The notes under the pieces: model-generated
The model's input: the letters and a program-made list of their open reading frames with translations, nothing else
Databases searched by the model: none
What the model was told of the DNA's origin: nothing
From: Myxocyprinus asiaticus
Taxonomy: Eukaryota > Chordata > Actinopteri > Cypriniformes > Catostomidae
Assembly: GCF_019703515.2 (NCBI RefSeq)
Contig: NC_059348.1
Span: forward strand, 24,662,156 to 24,726,155
DNA length: 64,000 nt
Reading direction: 5' to 3'
Shown here: piece after piece, positions 1 through 10,705 of the stretch
Position numbering within the stretch: position 1 is the first letter of the stretch
Layout of the letters: every line of letters begins with the position of its first letter
Made by a program: the position numbers and the translations under genes

Positions 1-7
1 TAAAGTC

Positions 8-1706
8 TTGTACAATCAAACCAGGAACAGACTGAACAGGGAAATCAGAGTGGGTAAAAGGAGATACTCTGAGAAGCTGAAAAACAAGTTTTCATCTAAC
101 GACCCTGCATCAGTGTGGAGTGGCATGAAACAACTCACAAATTACAGGACTCCTACCCCCAACCCTGTGGGGCACCAACAACTGGCTGACGACCTGAATG
201 TGTTCTACTGCAGATTTGAAAGGCCCAATCTCACACCCCACATCCACTCTGACCTTCACTTCCCACAAACACCAACACCTCCTGCAACCCCACTCCTCCC
301 CCCTCCTGCTACTCAACCTGCACTTAAGATCTGTGAAGATGATGTGAGCCGCGTCTTTCGGAAAACAAAGACGAGGAAGGCTTCAGGCCCAGATGGCGTC
401 TCACCAGCGTTTCTTCGATCCTGTGCTAACCAGCTGGCCTCCATCTTCACACAGATCTTCAACAGATCACTGGAGCAGTGTGAAGACCCATGCTGCTTCA
501 AACGCTCAATCATTATTCCTGTCACAAAGAAACCAAAAATCACAGGACTTAATGACTACAGACCTGTCGCCCTGACGTCTGTGGTCATGAAATAATTTGA
601 GAGACTGGTGTTGACCCACCTGAAGAACATCACCGGACCCTTTCTAGATCCCCTTCAATTTGCTTATCGAGCAAACAGGTCTGTGGATGATGCAGTCAAC
701 ATAGGATTGCATCATATCCTGCAACATCTGGACAGACCAGGGTCATATGCAAGGATTCTTTTTGTGGACTTCAGTTCAGCTTTCAACACCATCATCCCAG
801 CTATACTCCAGAATAAATTACACCAAATCTCTGTTCCCATGTCTATCTGTCAGTGGATTACCAGCTTTCTGATGGACAGGCAGCAGCTTGTGAGACAGGG
901 AAACTCACTTCTAGCACCTGTACAATCAGCACTGGTGCCCCCAGGGATGTATGCTCTCCCCATTACTCTTCTCCCTCTACACCAATGACTGCATTGCCAA
1001 GGACCACTCTGTCAAGCTCTTGAAGTTTGCAGATGACACCACTGTCATCGGCCTCATCCGAGATGATGATGAGTCTGCATACAGAAGGGAGGTTGAACAG
1101 CTGGCTGTCTGGTGCAGTCAAAACAACCTTGAGCTGAACATGCTCAAAACGGTGGAGATCATTGTGGACTTTAGGAGAAACACCCCAACACTGACCCCCC
1201 TCACCATTCTAAACAGCACTGTGGCAGCAGTGGAGTCATGGCACTACCATCTCACAGGACCTGAAGTGGGAGACCCACATTGACTCCATTGTGAAAAAGG
1301 CCCAGCAGAGGTTGTACTTCCTTCACCAGCTGAGGAAATTCGGCAGGCCACAGGCGCTGCTGATACAGTTTTACTCTGCAGTCATTGAGTCTGTCCTCTG
1401 CACTTCAATAACTGTCTGGTTTGGTTCAGCTACAAAATCAGACATGAGAAGACTACAAAGGACAGTTCAGACTGCTGAGAGGATTATTGGTTGCCCCCTG
1501 CCCCCAACCCCCCCCCCCCCCTTCAAGAACTATACACTTCCAGAGTGAGGAAAAAGGCTGGAAAAATCACTCTGGACCCCACTCACCCTGCCCACTACCT
1601 TTTTGAACTGTTGCCTTCTGGCCGATGCTTCAGAGCTCTGAGCACCAGAACCGTCAGGCACTGGAACAGTTTTTTCCCTCAGGCTATCCATCTCATGAAT
1701 AGTTAA
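8..1706 (+). pseudogene. LINE ORF2 remnant: reverse transcriptase and C-terminal region
   Basis: This would copy element RNA into DNA at a nicked target. The reading is continuous in sense but not in frame. Bases 8-595 carry the pre-RT linker, with the RT start motif ASGPDGVSPAFLR and the block LNDYRPVALTSVVMK. An in-frame stop follows at 593-595. Bases 608-930 continue with LDPLQFAYRANRSVDDAVN and ILFVDFSSAFNTI, the first catalytic Asp region. A frameshift near 930-950 leads to 951-1283, with LSPLLFSLYTND and the catalytic box FADDTTVIG intact. After another frameshift, 1291-1706 carries the thumb and C-terminal part, ending HWNSFFPQAIHLMNS. A run of C at about 1508-1521 adds one more frame change. 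The endonuclease domain would lie left of the window. At least three lesions make it non-functional. Confidence 0.85.
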
Positions 1707-2067
1707 ATTGCCCCATTGAGCAATAACTATGTGCAATACACAGTTTAGTCTTTTTTATATTTATCCACCACATCCAACCTCTTCTGCCATTTCATTCCTC
1801 TAAAAAAAAAAGAAAAACATTTGCACTGTACATAACAGATTTGTATTTGCACTGTACATAACAGATTATATTAGATTTGCACTACCCATGTGTATGTGTA
1901 TATGTATGTATGTGTGTGTCTGTACGTATGTGTAATTAGTTGTATTTTTTTTATTATTATCATTGTCTTGCTGCTGTTTTTGTATTGTTTTTGTATTGTT
2001 GTACACTGGAAGCTCCTGTCACCAAGACAAACTCCTTGTATGTGTAAGCATACTTGGCAATAAAGCT

Positions 2068-2088
2068 GATTCTGATTCTGATTCTGAT
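2068..2088 (+). repeat. 3' tail of LINE copy A: GATTCT tandem units
   Basis: About 3.5 units of GATTCT directly follow the motif GGCAATAAAGCT. This is the terminal microsatellite of the LINE and marks its 3' end. The equivalent tail in copy B (minus strand) is near 60145-60165. Confidence 0.75.
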
Positions 2089-2154
2089 ATAAATGGAGGT
2101 TTACATGGAGACAAGAAACACTGCATCATCACGATCTCGGTAAAGTAAGAAGCA

Positions 2155-2345
2155 GTCCCCTATCTGTCACTCATTCGACGTTGTGTCGATGTTGGGGCAC
2201 TAGGGGTCACCCAAACACCACTGATCTTTGAGAAAAGGCCATTGGGAATTGGCGAGTGAAATTTGCATGCCACTCCCCCGGACATACGGGTATAAAAGGA
2301 GCTGGCTCGCAACCACTCATTCAGATTTTGTGTTCAGCGAGCTGA
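2155..2345 (+). promoter_or_regulatory. Left inverted terminal repeat of DIRS copy 1 with Pol II promoter motifs
   Basis: In order it holds CCATTGGGAATTGGCG (a CCAAT-type pair), the octamer ATTTGCAT at about 2268-2275, and TATAAAAG at about 2291-2298. The gag reading frame begins about 230 bases downstream. The same motif order recurs in copy 2 and, inverted, in the right repeats at 5440-5681. Promoter function is inferred from motif spacing. Confidence 0.65.
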
Positions 2346-2527
2346 ATCCTCTGCTGTTCCATTCACCTCTAAAAAACTGTTGGAGTTTATGGCGCATTAC
2401 AGCAGCTTCTCCTCCTCATGCACCGGTGGAGTGCAGAGAATGCCCCTGGGTGCTTCGACAGTCTAAAAGAGTATATATTCTTGGAATAAAAGAGTATATT
2501 TTCCCTACTAAATGAGTCTTTTTAAAG

Positions 2528-3030
2528 ATGCCTTTCTGCCTGTGTTTAATTCCTGGTTGTGGTCATTACCTCTCCGCTTCTGATGGCCATGATCGCTGTC
2601 TTACATGCTTGGGCACTGCCCACGTGGAGACAGCATTCGTGGATGGGTCATGTCACTGCGAGAACATGACCATGGCAACGTTGCGGTTGCAGCTTTCCTT
2701 TGTTAGAGGCTCACCGCCTCGGTCCTTCTACCTATGGGTTTGTGGACACGTCGGTTAGCACTGACCCCAATGGGAGCCGCTCCGCGGGGTAACCCCCCAT
2801 GGACCTCCCATTCCCCAGTACGCTCGTTCGCCCCGGTTGAGTTCTGGGATGAGACCGCCGGCTTGTCTCAGGGCGAGTTCGCAATCTCATTCGGCGCTCA
2901 CGACGTGGATGAGCTCTTGATCGCAGCATTGGAGAGCAGGCTGGTCCAGTCTGATGCCGAGGATTCGACTGGGCTCCCACCTCCGGGTGCGGTCGCCCAG
3001 TCGCAGGCTGATGCGGAGCTGGACACCAAG
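2528..3030 (+). pseudogene. DIRS gag-like ORF1 fragment, copy 1
   Basis: The start MPFCLCLIPGCGHYLS opens a small Cys/His cluster (C-x4-C, DGHDRC-x2-C, then CHC) that is shared with the equivalent start in copy 3 at 43604. It resembles a zinc-knuckle-like N-terminus. Downstream, the Pro-rich GNPPWTSHSP segment and the acidic ESRLVQSDAEDSTGLP segment match gag of the other copies but lie in shifted frames. The fragment ends at the junction with RNase H sequence near 3030. A nucleocapsid role is inferred from its position only. Confidence 0.6.
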
Positions 3031-3034
3031 GTGG

Positions 3035-3600
3035 CTTGCGCTTGCATCGCATGTCGCAACTTACCCGCTACCTCCTCCTCTGGAGTCAGCACTGACTCAA
3101 GTCGTTGCGAGCCACTCACATCCCGCGTGACCTCGACAGCGTGGCAGATGCTCTGTCGTGACAGGTCACGCTCAGGGGAGAGTGGAGACTCCACCCCCAG
3201 GTGGTCCAGCCAGTTTGGAGTCGATTCGGTCAAGCGCAGGTAAGCCTGTTCGCTTCCCGGTAATCCTCCCACTGCCCGCTCTGGTACGCCCTGACTGAGG
3301 CTTCCCCCATCACAGATGTGCTGGCACACAGCTGGCCCTGGGGGCCACACTAGTATGCGTTCCCCCCAGTGAGCTTCCTTGCACAGACCCTGTGCAAGGT
3401 CAGGGAGGACGAGGAGCAGGTCATCCTAGTGGCACCATACTGGCCCACCCAGACTTGGGTCTCGGACCTCACATTCCTCGCGACAGCCCCTCCTTGGAAA
3501 ATTCCCCTGAGGATGGTTCTCCTCTCTCAGGGACGGGGCACCATCTGGCACCTGCAACCAGACCTCTGGAATATTCATATCTGGCCCTTGGATGACTAAG
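3035..3600 (+). pseudogene. DIRS RNase H C-terminal and linker fragment, copy 1
   Basis: Bases 3055-3240 match, in a broken frame, the end of the RNase H region of copy 3 (46660-46830). Bases 3369-3600 (FLAQTLCKVREDEEQVILVA) match the linker before the recombinase in copy 3 at 46960-47200. No complete RNase H domain remains and the D-E-D-D core upstream is deleted. Confidence 0.65.
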
Positions 3601-4534
3601 TGGCCTACCACCCGCGGTGGTAGACACAAGCACTCAGGCTAGGGCTCCCTTTATGAGGCGCCTGTATGTCTTGCAGTGGCATCTGTTCGCTAAGTGGTGT
3701 TCTTCCTGACTCGAAGACCCCCAGAGATGCGCAGTCGGGTCAGTGTTTTCCTTCCTGCAGGAGAGGCTGGTGGGGCGGCTGCCCCCCCCCCCCCCACCTT
3801 GAGTGTGTACGAGGCCACTATGGCAGCACACCACAATGCAGTTGATGGTAAGTATTTAGGGAAGCACGACCTGATCATCAGTTTCCTTAGAGGTGCAAGG
3901 AGGTTGAATTCTCCCAGACCGTGCCTCATTCCTTCATGGGATCTCTCCGTGGTCCTGCAGGGAGCCCCGTTTGAGCCCTGGAGTCAGTTGTGCTAAAGGC
4001 ATTCTCTTGAAGACTGCCCTCTTGACTGAGCTCACGTCCATCAAGAGGGTAGGGGACCTGCAGGTGTTCTCTGTCAGTGACACGTGCCTGGAGTTCGGTC
4101 TGGAATACTCTCACGTGGTCCTGAGGCCCCGACCAAGCTATATGCCCAAGGTTCCCATGACCCCATTTAGGAATCAGGAGGTGAACCTGCAAGCGAAGCT
4201 GCCCCAGTTGCTGTGTCTGGTGCGTGCTTTGCGCATCTACTTGGATTGTACGCCGAGCTTTAGAGGCTCTGAGCAGCTCTTTGTCTGCTTCGGAGGACAG
4301 CAGAATGGGAGCACTACCTCCAAACACAGGATCGCCCTCTGGGTCGTTGACGTCATCACTTTGGCATACCACGCCCAGGATGTGTCGCCCCCCTTGGGGC
4401 TTCAGGCACATTCCACCAATGGTGCCTCTTTGGCAGACATTGGTAGAGCAGTGGGCTGGGCAACACCCAATACCTTCGCGACGTTCCTCAATCTCTGGGT
4501 TGAGCCGGTTCGTCCTGTGAGTTGTCAGATATGA
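3600..4534 (+). pseudogene. DIRS tyrosine recombinase, copy 1, catalytic residues lost
   Basis: This domain would integrate the circular DNA copy of the element. The N-terminal SAM-like part lies at about 3605-3840 in broken frames, with a poly-C run at 3781-3794. The catalytic part reads at 3971-4534. At the HxxR box the sequence is HSTNG where copy 2 has HSTRG, so the second catalytic Arg is Asn. About 13 residues after it are deleted. The nucleophile region reads TFATFLNLW where copies 2 and 3 have TFARFYNL, so the catalytic Tyr is Leu. The enzyme is dead on two independent counts. Confidence 0.75.
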
Positions 4535-5311
4535 ACAGGTAAGTTGGCGGGACAACTGGCCAGATGTACCGCTTGCGTATTGCATATTTCCCCTCCTGGA
4601 GGGGGAGACGTGCACTTGTTACCCCCCAGCTGTGTTCACGAGGTCGTGGACCCTGGATGTCTTCCTCCTTAGCCCTGTGGCAGGCGAGTTTGTGGAGAAA
4701 TTTAATGCGGGCCCAGTACGTATGCTATTTGGCCCTGTACTGGGGTAGGTGTTCCACATGCACTGATTGCCTGTTTGTAACCCCGTGTGATGTATCTTCC
4801 ATGAGACGGTTTCCCTGTTGGTAAACCCATGTCTTTCTTGGGCAGAGTTTCCCTCTGCCACCGGTCGCCGTGTTTGTAGAGCTCCGTCCCCTCTAGGTAG
4901 GACCTACCATGGGACTTCTCCACATGCGACAATGCCGACAAGACTCAGTAAGACCATGTGATGTATTTCCACACAATTGCCTCCCCTTCAGGCAGGATGT
5001 GGTCTCCGCGGTGTATTCCCCTTGGGAATGGACACCCCCCAGGTGGACATTTATAGCCCCCAGCTGAAAGATTTCCATTCTTTTTTGGGGAGAAAAAAGA
5101 AGAGAAGAGGCCACGGCTGGGGCAGCCTGTCCCCATTTTGGGCAGTCGACTTGTCCCCAAGGTGCAGGGGACCTTACAACGCTCGTAGGAGTGTTGGGGG
5201 AGGTTACATAATGGCCAGATGCGCTGGCTACGAGGCACACAATGGTTTGCCCATCTCGCACTGCCAGTCCATGTAACACAGTTCAACTAGTTGTGGCGTT
5301 TCGTATAGGAA

Positions 5312-5418
5312 CCCCTAGTGTCACTACATCGACACAACATCGAGTGAGTGACAGATAGGGAACGTCCTGGTTACTTTTGTAACCTCTGTTCCCTCCAACA
5401 TTGTGTCCCTCCTGCCAC
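5312..5418. repeat. Internal complementary region of DIRS copy 1
   Basis: The left half (5312-5363) is the reverse complement of the element's left end at 2155-2210, including GAGTGAGTGACAGATAGGG. The right half (5364-5418) is the reverse complement of the right end at about 5625-5680, including GTCCTGGTTACTTT. The halves meet at GGGAACGTCCTGG. This is the known DIRS arrangement that templates the circle junction. Confidence 0.75.
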
Positions 5419-5439
5419 AACTCTGAACTACCCACTGAA

Positions 5440-5681
5440 ATGGCCGGGACCCTGTCTCGGCTCCTCAGCACAGAACCTGAATGAGTGGTTGCGAGCCAGC
5501 TCCTTTTATACCTGTATGTCCAGGGGAGTGGCATGCAAATTCCACTCGCCAATTCCCATTGGCCTTTTCTCAAAGATCAGAGGTGTTTGGGGCTCCCAAG
5601 GGCGACCCCTAGTGTCACTACATCGACACAACATCTCATTCCCTCCATCAGGGAACGGAGGTTATGAAAGTAACCAGGACG
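5440..5681 (-). repeat. Right inverted terminal repeat of DIRS copy 1
   Basis: Read on the minus strand it repeats the left end: TATAAAAGGAGCTGG, octamer ATTTGCAT, CCAAT pair and the CACTAGGGGTC block. It then extends about 40 bases beyond the left-repeat homology to the outer end near 5681. The TATA box is intact here, unlike in copy 2. Confidence 0.7.
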
Positions 5682-6397
5682 ATTTTATTACCGTCTCTTC
5701 AATACAACACATAGCAACAAGTGAATGATTTACTTACTCTTCTAACTTCTAAGTTAGAAAATGATCCAACACTAGGCTATCACTATCACTATCATTCTGC
5801 TGTACATCCTGTGATTGTATGATAGTTTATAAACTTATATCACTAAATTCTGGTATTGTTATCCTTCTATTTATTTACGTTGCGGTCAATAACAGTGGAA
5901 CTTTTACACATTCACTGGAAATGCAGCCGCTGCTAAATTCCGCAATGCAAAATAAGGTGGATATTAAAGGCCTTGTACGGGTTTGTTTACATTTGAATTT
6001 TTGACAATTAGAATTTGAACAGATGAAGTTACTGTTTACAAACAAATACTTTGCTCTGGCATTTTCAGGTTCTTTTTGTAGTGGAGAAAAGAACTGCGGC
6101 GGTTTGCTCAAATTGAGCTGAAAAATGCCCTACAAGTGTTGTTTGTGGGGTTGAAACAGCGTGTTTCTGAAAGATTATTGGAGATTTGGGCTTCTTTACA
6201 TTTCCATCAGGATAGGTGGATTAGGATAAACTCAGGATTTTACACAATTAATGATATTTCACGGATCACTGTCATTGTTATCAAGTTTGCTCTAATGAGA
6301 CCCACTTACCCTGCAGCTGCTATTGGTGGATTTTAACTTTTCACAAAGGAGACACGCATACTCTGATCGCAAACAGCTGTTTTTTTTCCTCCCCTTT
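5682..6397. other. AT-rich intergenic stretch
   Basis: No coding or repeat structure was recognised. Short open frames at 5819-6004 and 6136-6336 have no recognisable motifs. Confidence 0.4.
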
Positions 6398-6600
6398 TTC
6401 TCTCCAATTTGGAATGCCCAATTCCCAATACACTCTAAGTCCTTGTGGTGGCATAGTGGCTCGCCTCAGTCTGGGTGGCGGAGGACGAATCTCAGTTGCT
6501 TCCGCGTCTGAGACTGTAAACCCGCGCTTCTTATCACATGGCTTGTTGAGCGCGTTACCGCGGAGACATAGCGTGTGTGGAGGCTTCGCAGTCCCATATT
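6398..6600 (-). repeat. tRNA-derived SINE, 3' part only
   Basis: It matches the 3' two-fifths of the SINE at 35045-35477, also on the minus strand. Shared blocks include CCAATTTGGAATGCCCAATT and GGCGGAGGACGAATCTCAGTT. The tRNA-like head is absent. Confidence 0.7.
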
Positions 6601-7282
6601 TCAGCACTTATTCTAATGTCCCGACTTATTCTGAAAAAATCATGTTTTGTCCTGTATTTCCCCTCTCCTAAAAGTTCTTTATCGACTATGCGGCTTTTCC
6701 AGTCACGTGAGTATTCTAATCAAAGGTAGCCAAGGATACGGCTTGTAAAACCAATAAAATCACACCATGTTATTTGAAGGACGTGACTGGACTAAACTAT
6801 CCGATCACAATCCCCTATCAATAGACATCCATTTAGTGAACTGATTGAAGAGTCGGTTTGAAAGAGCACACAGATGAAATTGGAGCTGGAAAAATGTCAA
6901 GGAAGTATGCATGTACATTTCAGGAGGATTTTCAAAAAGAGTTTAAATAATAAAAAAAAATTTAAGCAGTAAAGGCGTATATTGTGTGTCTGATGGTTGT
7001 TTTAATTTTAATATGCCACATTTGTCAGGCTTTAAAAGTGTGAGGATGTGTATTCATCAACCTGTTACGTGTCCAATATAGTTATAAAGGCATATTGAAT
7101 CAAGTTAAAACTGGTTTGTCCGATAATACAGAAAGAACCTACATAATTTCTTCACTGTAAACCACTTATAAACAGACAAACATTATTACATTATATAATA
7201 TTAAAAAGATTGTTAAAACGGCAGTGCTGACCACCTCCACGGTTGAAATCAGCTGCTCAAAAAAACCTTGAAGCGAGACTGC
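6601..7282. other. Intergenic stretch with no recognised feature
   Basis: AT-rich, with an A-run at about 6951-6960. I see no gene or terminal-repeat structure. Confidence 0.4.
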
Positions 7283-7290
7283 CTGCGGTG

Positions 7291-8735
7291 CAGGGGTGAT
7301 TCCAGAATTTCAATCTCAGGGGGGCTCAGCCCCCAATGACACTATTAGATGTGCACATTTAATGTATTCCACTCTTTAGCAGACTTTTTTTTACTGTGTT
7401 TACATCATTCAAGATAGCTGGCTAATATTCATTCATAATTTTGTCATTTTCTATAATAAACACACTTATAAAGTTATTAAATGACACTGAAACTCTTTAA
7501 AGAACCACTCAAATACAAATTTTTTATTTATTTTACATTTATTAACAAATTAAAAAAAGTGTTTATTATAGAAAATCAATAATTTTGCACCTACTGTAGA
7601 TTAAATTTATACCAAACACCACAAAAACTGTTATTACAATAAACATCACATTTAGCTTGGTTGATCTTTAGTGGAGTGAATTAACTCCTGATGATGTTTC
7701 TCTGTATGCCATTTAACTCGTGATTCAAGTCTTTTGAATTCGTTTAAAAGAGAAAATCACTTCGAAAAGAGATTTTAATTTAAATAGAATAACCCTGGTA
7801 AAATAAAGGTATTATAAATATACAACACACACACACACACACACATACACACACAAAAGATACAAACAAATTAACGTCTTTTATGTATTATGAGTCATTA
7901 AACCATTGATAAAGCACAGAGACTTTCACGACTAAAACAAGTCTAATTATACTTTATTGAATTCACTCTCTACTAAGAGACTTTATCAGTTTTAATATCA
8001 TAAGCATTTTCCCTGCAAATGACAACAAAACACAGCATTTTGTGAACTGCTGTGCATGACCATCAAGGAATATACAAAAAAGACAACATAGCCTAAAAGT
8101 AATTACAGGTTTTATGCATGCTGATGTCATTGTAATGTCATTAGTCACTTTTACTCTGAATTAATTCAGCCCCATTCTCTCCTTGTTAAACAAGATTACC
8201 GAACTAAACGATTGAAATGCCTCCTCTCTGTCAGTCGGTCATAGTGGCTGCATCTGAAAACAGGAAAATGCTGCCTTCGGAGGCTGTATACGGAGACAGG
8301 ATGAAAATAAGCTGCTTTTCATACTGTTCCTAGATGAGTTTCCTTAAGAGTTCCATTCATTCAAAACAGAGGTCAGTTAAGCAGTTAACTGATTAGGAAG
8401 CAAGGTAGCAAGTCAGCTGCCAAAATTTTTGGATGCAACCAATAAGGATCGGATGATCCTCGCTCATACATTAATTGAATGAAGTAAATGGGGCGTATTC
8501 GTTCAGTGGGTAAATCCAATTATATGCTCCTTCACAGCCCACACTCCAATGCTATTGGCTCGTGCTATAGTCAGTCTTTACAGGTTAGAAAAGCCACCAA
8601 AGCCAAAGCGCCTCACGTTTCAAACAAGAGCAGCGCTGCGGCTGCAGCTGTTTAAAATACTTATGTGCTGACTGTAAAGTCACAGATTTTTTGGGGGGCT
8701 GAAGCCCTCCTAAAAAGGGTCTAGTAACGCCGATG
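7291..8735. mobile_element. Non-autonomous hAT-like DNA transposon with perfect 8-bp target duplication
   Basis: It is flanked by CTGCGGTG at 7283-7290 and again at 8736-8743. The left end CAGGGGTGATTC pairs with the right end GTAACGCCGATG. The inner terminal parts (GGGGGGCTCAGCCCCC on the left, GGGGGGCTGAAGCCC on the right) are also complementary. No transposase frame is visible in 1445 bases. An 8-bp duplication with CAG-type ends points to hAT. It contains a (CA)n run at 7826-7854. A related interior is seen at 30600-31400. Confidence 0.8.
7826..7855. repeat. (CA)n microsatellite
   Basis: An uninterrupted CA run with one T substitution, inside the hAT-like element. Confidence 0.9.
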
Positions 8736-8748
8736 CTGCGGTGTGACG

Positions 8749-8970
8749 CAGGGGCGATTCTAGGATTTGAATCTTAGGGGGGCTCAGCCCCAATGACACT
8801 ATAAAGTGTTAACATTTAATGTAGGCTTTTCACCTCTGATGCATAGATGGTGTTTTTTGTTTGTTTGTTTTTTTGCACTGTAGTCAGTCTTTACAGGCAA
8901 GAAAAGTCAATGCAGTCTTGCGCTGCAAATAGAGCTCACAATGGACAATCACAGATTTGCATGTTAATCT
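8749..8970. mobile_element. Second, truncated copy of the hAT-like element
   Basis: It starts CAGGGGCGATTCTAGGATTT and keeps the GGGGGGCTCAGCCCC block and the TAGTCAGTCTTTACAGG block of the 7291-8735 element. Most of the middle is deleted and it fades out after CACAGATTT. It abuts the target duplication of the first copy, five bases away. Confidence 0.65.
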
Positions 8971-9146
8971 ATGGTCTTGGTCCATTTGAACACTTCGTCA
9001 GTGCAAGTCTATACGATTTTTAAAAGTTTTAATCATCTGTTGTGCATAGGGGTAGGTAAAATATAGTTTTTCCGATTAATTGCGATCTACATTTGAATGA
9101 TCTCAATATCGTTTCTTAAATCCAAGATCAATCTTTTACTCAATGT

Positions 9147-10140
9147 GTATGGAGATGGAATTGTTTCATATGAACATACAAATGGAAAGAGATTCACAAA
9201 TAGAAAGTTGGTTTGCAAATAAATTGAATGAGATCCACAAATAAATGTAAGGAGTTTTATAAAAATGAAATGGATTCACAAATAAAAAGAATGAGATTTA
9301 TAAATACTGTATATGTTAGGAGATTCACAAAAATAAAATGAATTCACAAATAAATAAAATGAGATTTGCAAATACATTTTTTAACTCACAAACACAACTC
9401 TGTCCAGCATTTATTTGTGAATCGCGTGCATTTATTTGTGGATCGCTTCCTGTGCATTTGCGGATCACTACACGCATTTGTTGATTTTGAAACAAATCTA
9501 GCGTCAAGATGTGCACACAAATCTACAAATAGATGGACTCCACCCATCGTCTACTCAAGCCAATCAGATAATGGCCACATTACTTGGACCAATCATAGCA
9601 CGTTCTATCTTCAACCAGTCATGCTTCGTTTTACTATCAGGGCAGGACCAGAGTCACAGCGCTCTCATGAGCATAGAATCAAGCACTTAAAGATATGCTC
9701 CAAGGCCGCAAACTCTAAGAAATGGATGCCATCAGAGGAATACTGTGATTTATGGTTCGTATCATTTTCTATCAGTTGTAAACGTGTAGTTTCTTGTTAA
9801 ATGTCGACAGCTGAAAATTGACCATTTGTAGAGTGTCCTGATCATTAGCTTTATAACCTGGCTGACTGTATGAGTCTGCTATTTTAATTTTAACCAAGTT
9901 TCTTGATTGAAATGTGTCATCAAAACCTTTACTCTTAATGTTACATGGCAGATCCAAACAGACACACTACTAGACACTACAAAAGATGAGAAGTACAGAT
10001 ATTGTCTTTATAAAACATGAATCTTATTAGATGATCTTAGGTGCACAAACCATAAATTAATACCCTATATTACACAGTGTACATGATCTGCTATGGCATT
10101 AATTTGGTTTCACATTATGTTAATGTATATATAAAAATTC
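9147..10140 (+). repeat. Left arm of a long inverted repeat (about 0.95 kb)
   Basis: This is the reverse complement of 17500-18412. Identity is high through the middle (9366-10030) and lower at the edges. An open frame of 144 residues at 9366-9800 is matched by one of 146 residues in the other arm. The differences include several residue changes (Tyr/Cys, Trp/Arg), so it does not look like a conserved protein. A cluster of CCAAT boxes lies at about 9558-9622 (AGCCAATCAG, GGACCAATCAT). The outer part is built of irregular CACAAATAAA units. Confidence 0.75.
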
Positions 10141-10301
10141 ACTGAAGTAATATTTTAAAGGATTTATATTTTTAGCACTTAGTGTTATGGCAGACCAGTC
10201 CAATGTTGCTCACAAGAAATAATTATGTTAACCCTGTATAACAATACGTGTTTCAATTATTTACTCAGGAAGTATATGGGCTGTGAGATACAGGAGGACA
10301 A

Positions 10302-10350
10302 CAATAATAATAATAATAATAATAATAATAGTAATAATAATAATAATAAA
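10302..10350 (+). repeat. (AAT)n microsatellite
   Basis: About 15 AAT units with one AGT interruption, directly upstream of the Ulp1-like motif. Confidence 0.95.
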
Positions 10351-10360
10351 AGAGTTGCGA

Positions 10361-10438
10361 GGATACTGGAGAACTGGTGCTCTCTGCTCTATATCACAAA
10401 AAGATGGAAACAGTTGTGGGATTTTTGTGCTACTGGTG
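10361..10438 (+). pseudogene. Ulp1/SENP-like (C48) cysteine peptidase active-site fragment
   Basis: The frame reads ...YWRTGALCSIS followed by QKDGNSCGIFVLL. The string Q-x-D-G-x-S-C-G-x-F-V is the oxyanion Gln plus nucleophile Cys box of C48 peptidases, which many eukaryotic DNA transposons carry. A possible splice donor GGTAAGAC follows at 10437. The catalytic His/Asp region upstream is not readable because the AAT microsatellite interrupts it. It lies between the two inverted arms, so it may be the relic of their own gene. The assignment rests on one motif. Confidence 0.45.
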
Positions 10439-10705
10439 GTAAGACATCACAAAGCTCCATGGCCCAATCTTGTTTGTGTAACATGTTCTTTTCTAAACAG
10501 TGATGGACTTGTTTTTAACATGTAACTATTATTTTTTCCAATCATTTGTGCAGAATGCTCTTACCCTTACTAGGAGTATCCGTCCCAGACAACTGATACA
10601 ACACCATGAAATGGCAATAAGGATGTTCATGTACAACAAAATCGAGCCAAATGCAAGCACTCCAGTTGTAATGTTCAATTCCAGTGTTTGTGTATGTAAA
10701 TACAT

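Larger units (their letters stand above)
1..2098 (+). mobile_element. L2-type non-LTR retrotransposon (LINE), copy A, 5'-truncated by the window edge
   Basis: The copy runs from the linker before the reverse transcriptase through the RT, a C-terminal domain and a roughly 380-base AT-rich 3' UTR. It ends in a short tandem tail of GATTCT units at 2068-2088. A tail of short repeats instead of poly-A is typical of the CR1/L2/Rex group. The protein resembles the abundant fish family usually annotated as jockey-like RNA-directed DNA polymerase. A second copy lies at 60139-61911 in the opposite orientation. The clade assignment (L2 rather than CR1 or Rex) is from family knowledge and was not tested by a tree. 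Confidence 0.85.
2155..5681 (+). mobile_element. DIRS-type tyrosine-recombinase retrotransposon, copy 1, internally deleted
   Basis: It begins GTCCCCTATCTGTCACTC and ends in a complementary-style right end, GTAACCAGGAC-GA. It has left and right inverted repeats, an internal complementary region (5312-5418), a gag fragment, an RNase H fragment and a tyrosine recombinase. Compared with copy 3, the whole reverse transcriptase and the start of RNase H (about 2.5 kb or more) are missing, joined near 3030-3050. As expected for DIRS elements, which integrate by a tyrosine recombinase, I see no target-site duplication. Non-autonomous and decayed. Confidence 0.85.

Noticed and set aside
2155..2345. 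LTR of a standard LTR retrotransposon
   Set aside because: The end repeats are inverted, not direct, with a complementary internal region and a tyrosine recombinase instead of integrase.
10225..10503. Asn-repeat protein of 92 residues
   Set aside because: The Asn run is the translated AAT microsatellite; the useful frame here is the other one, with the C48 motif.
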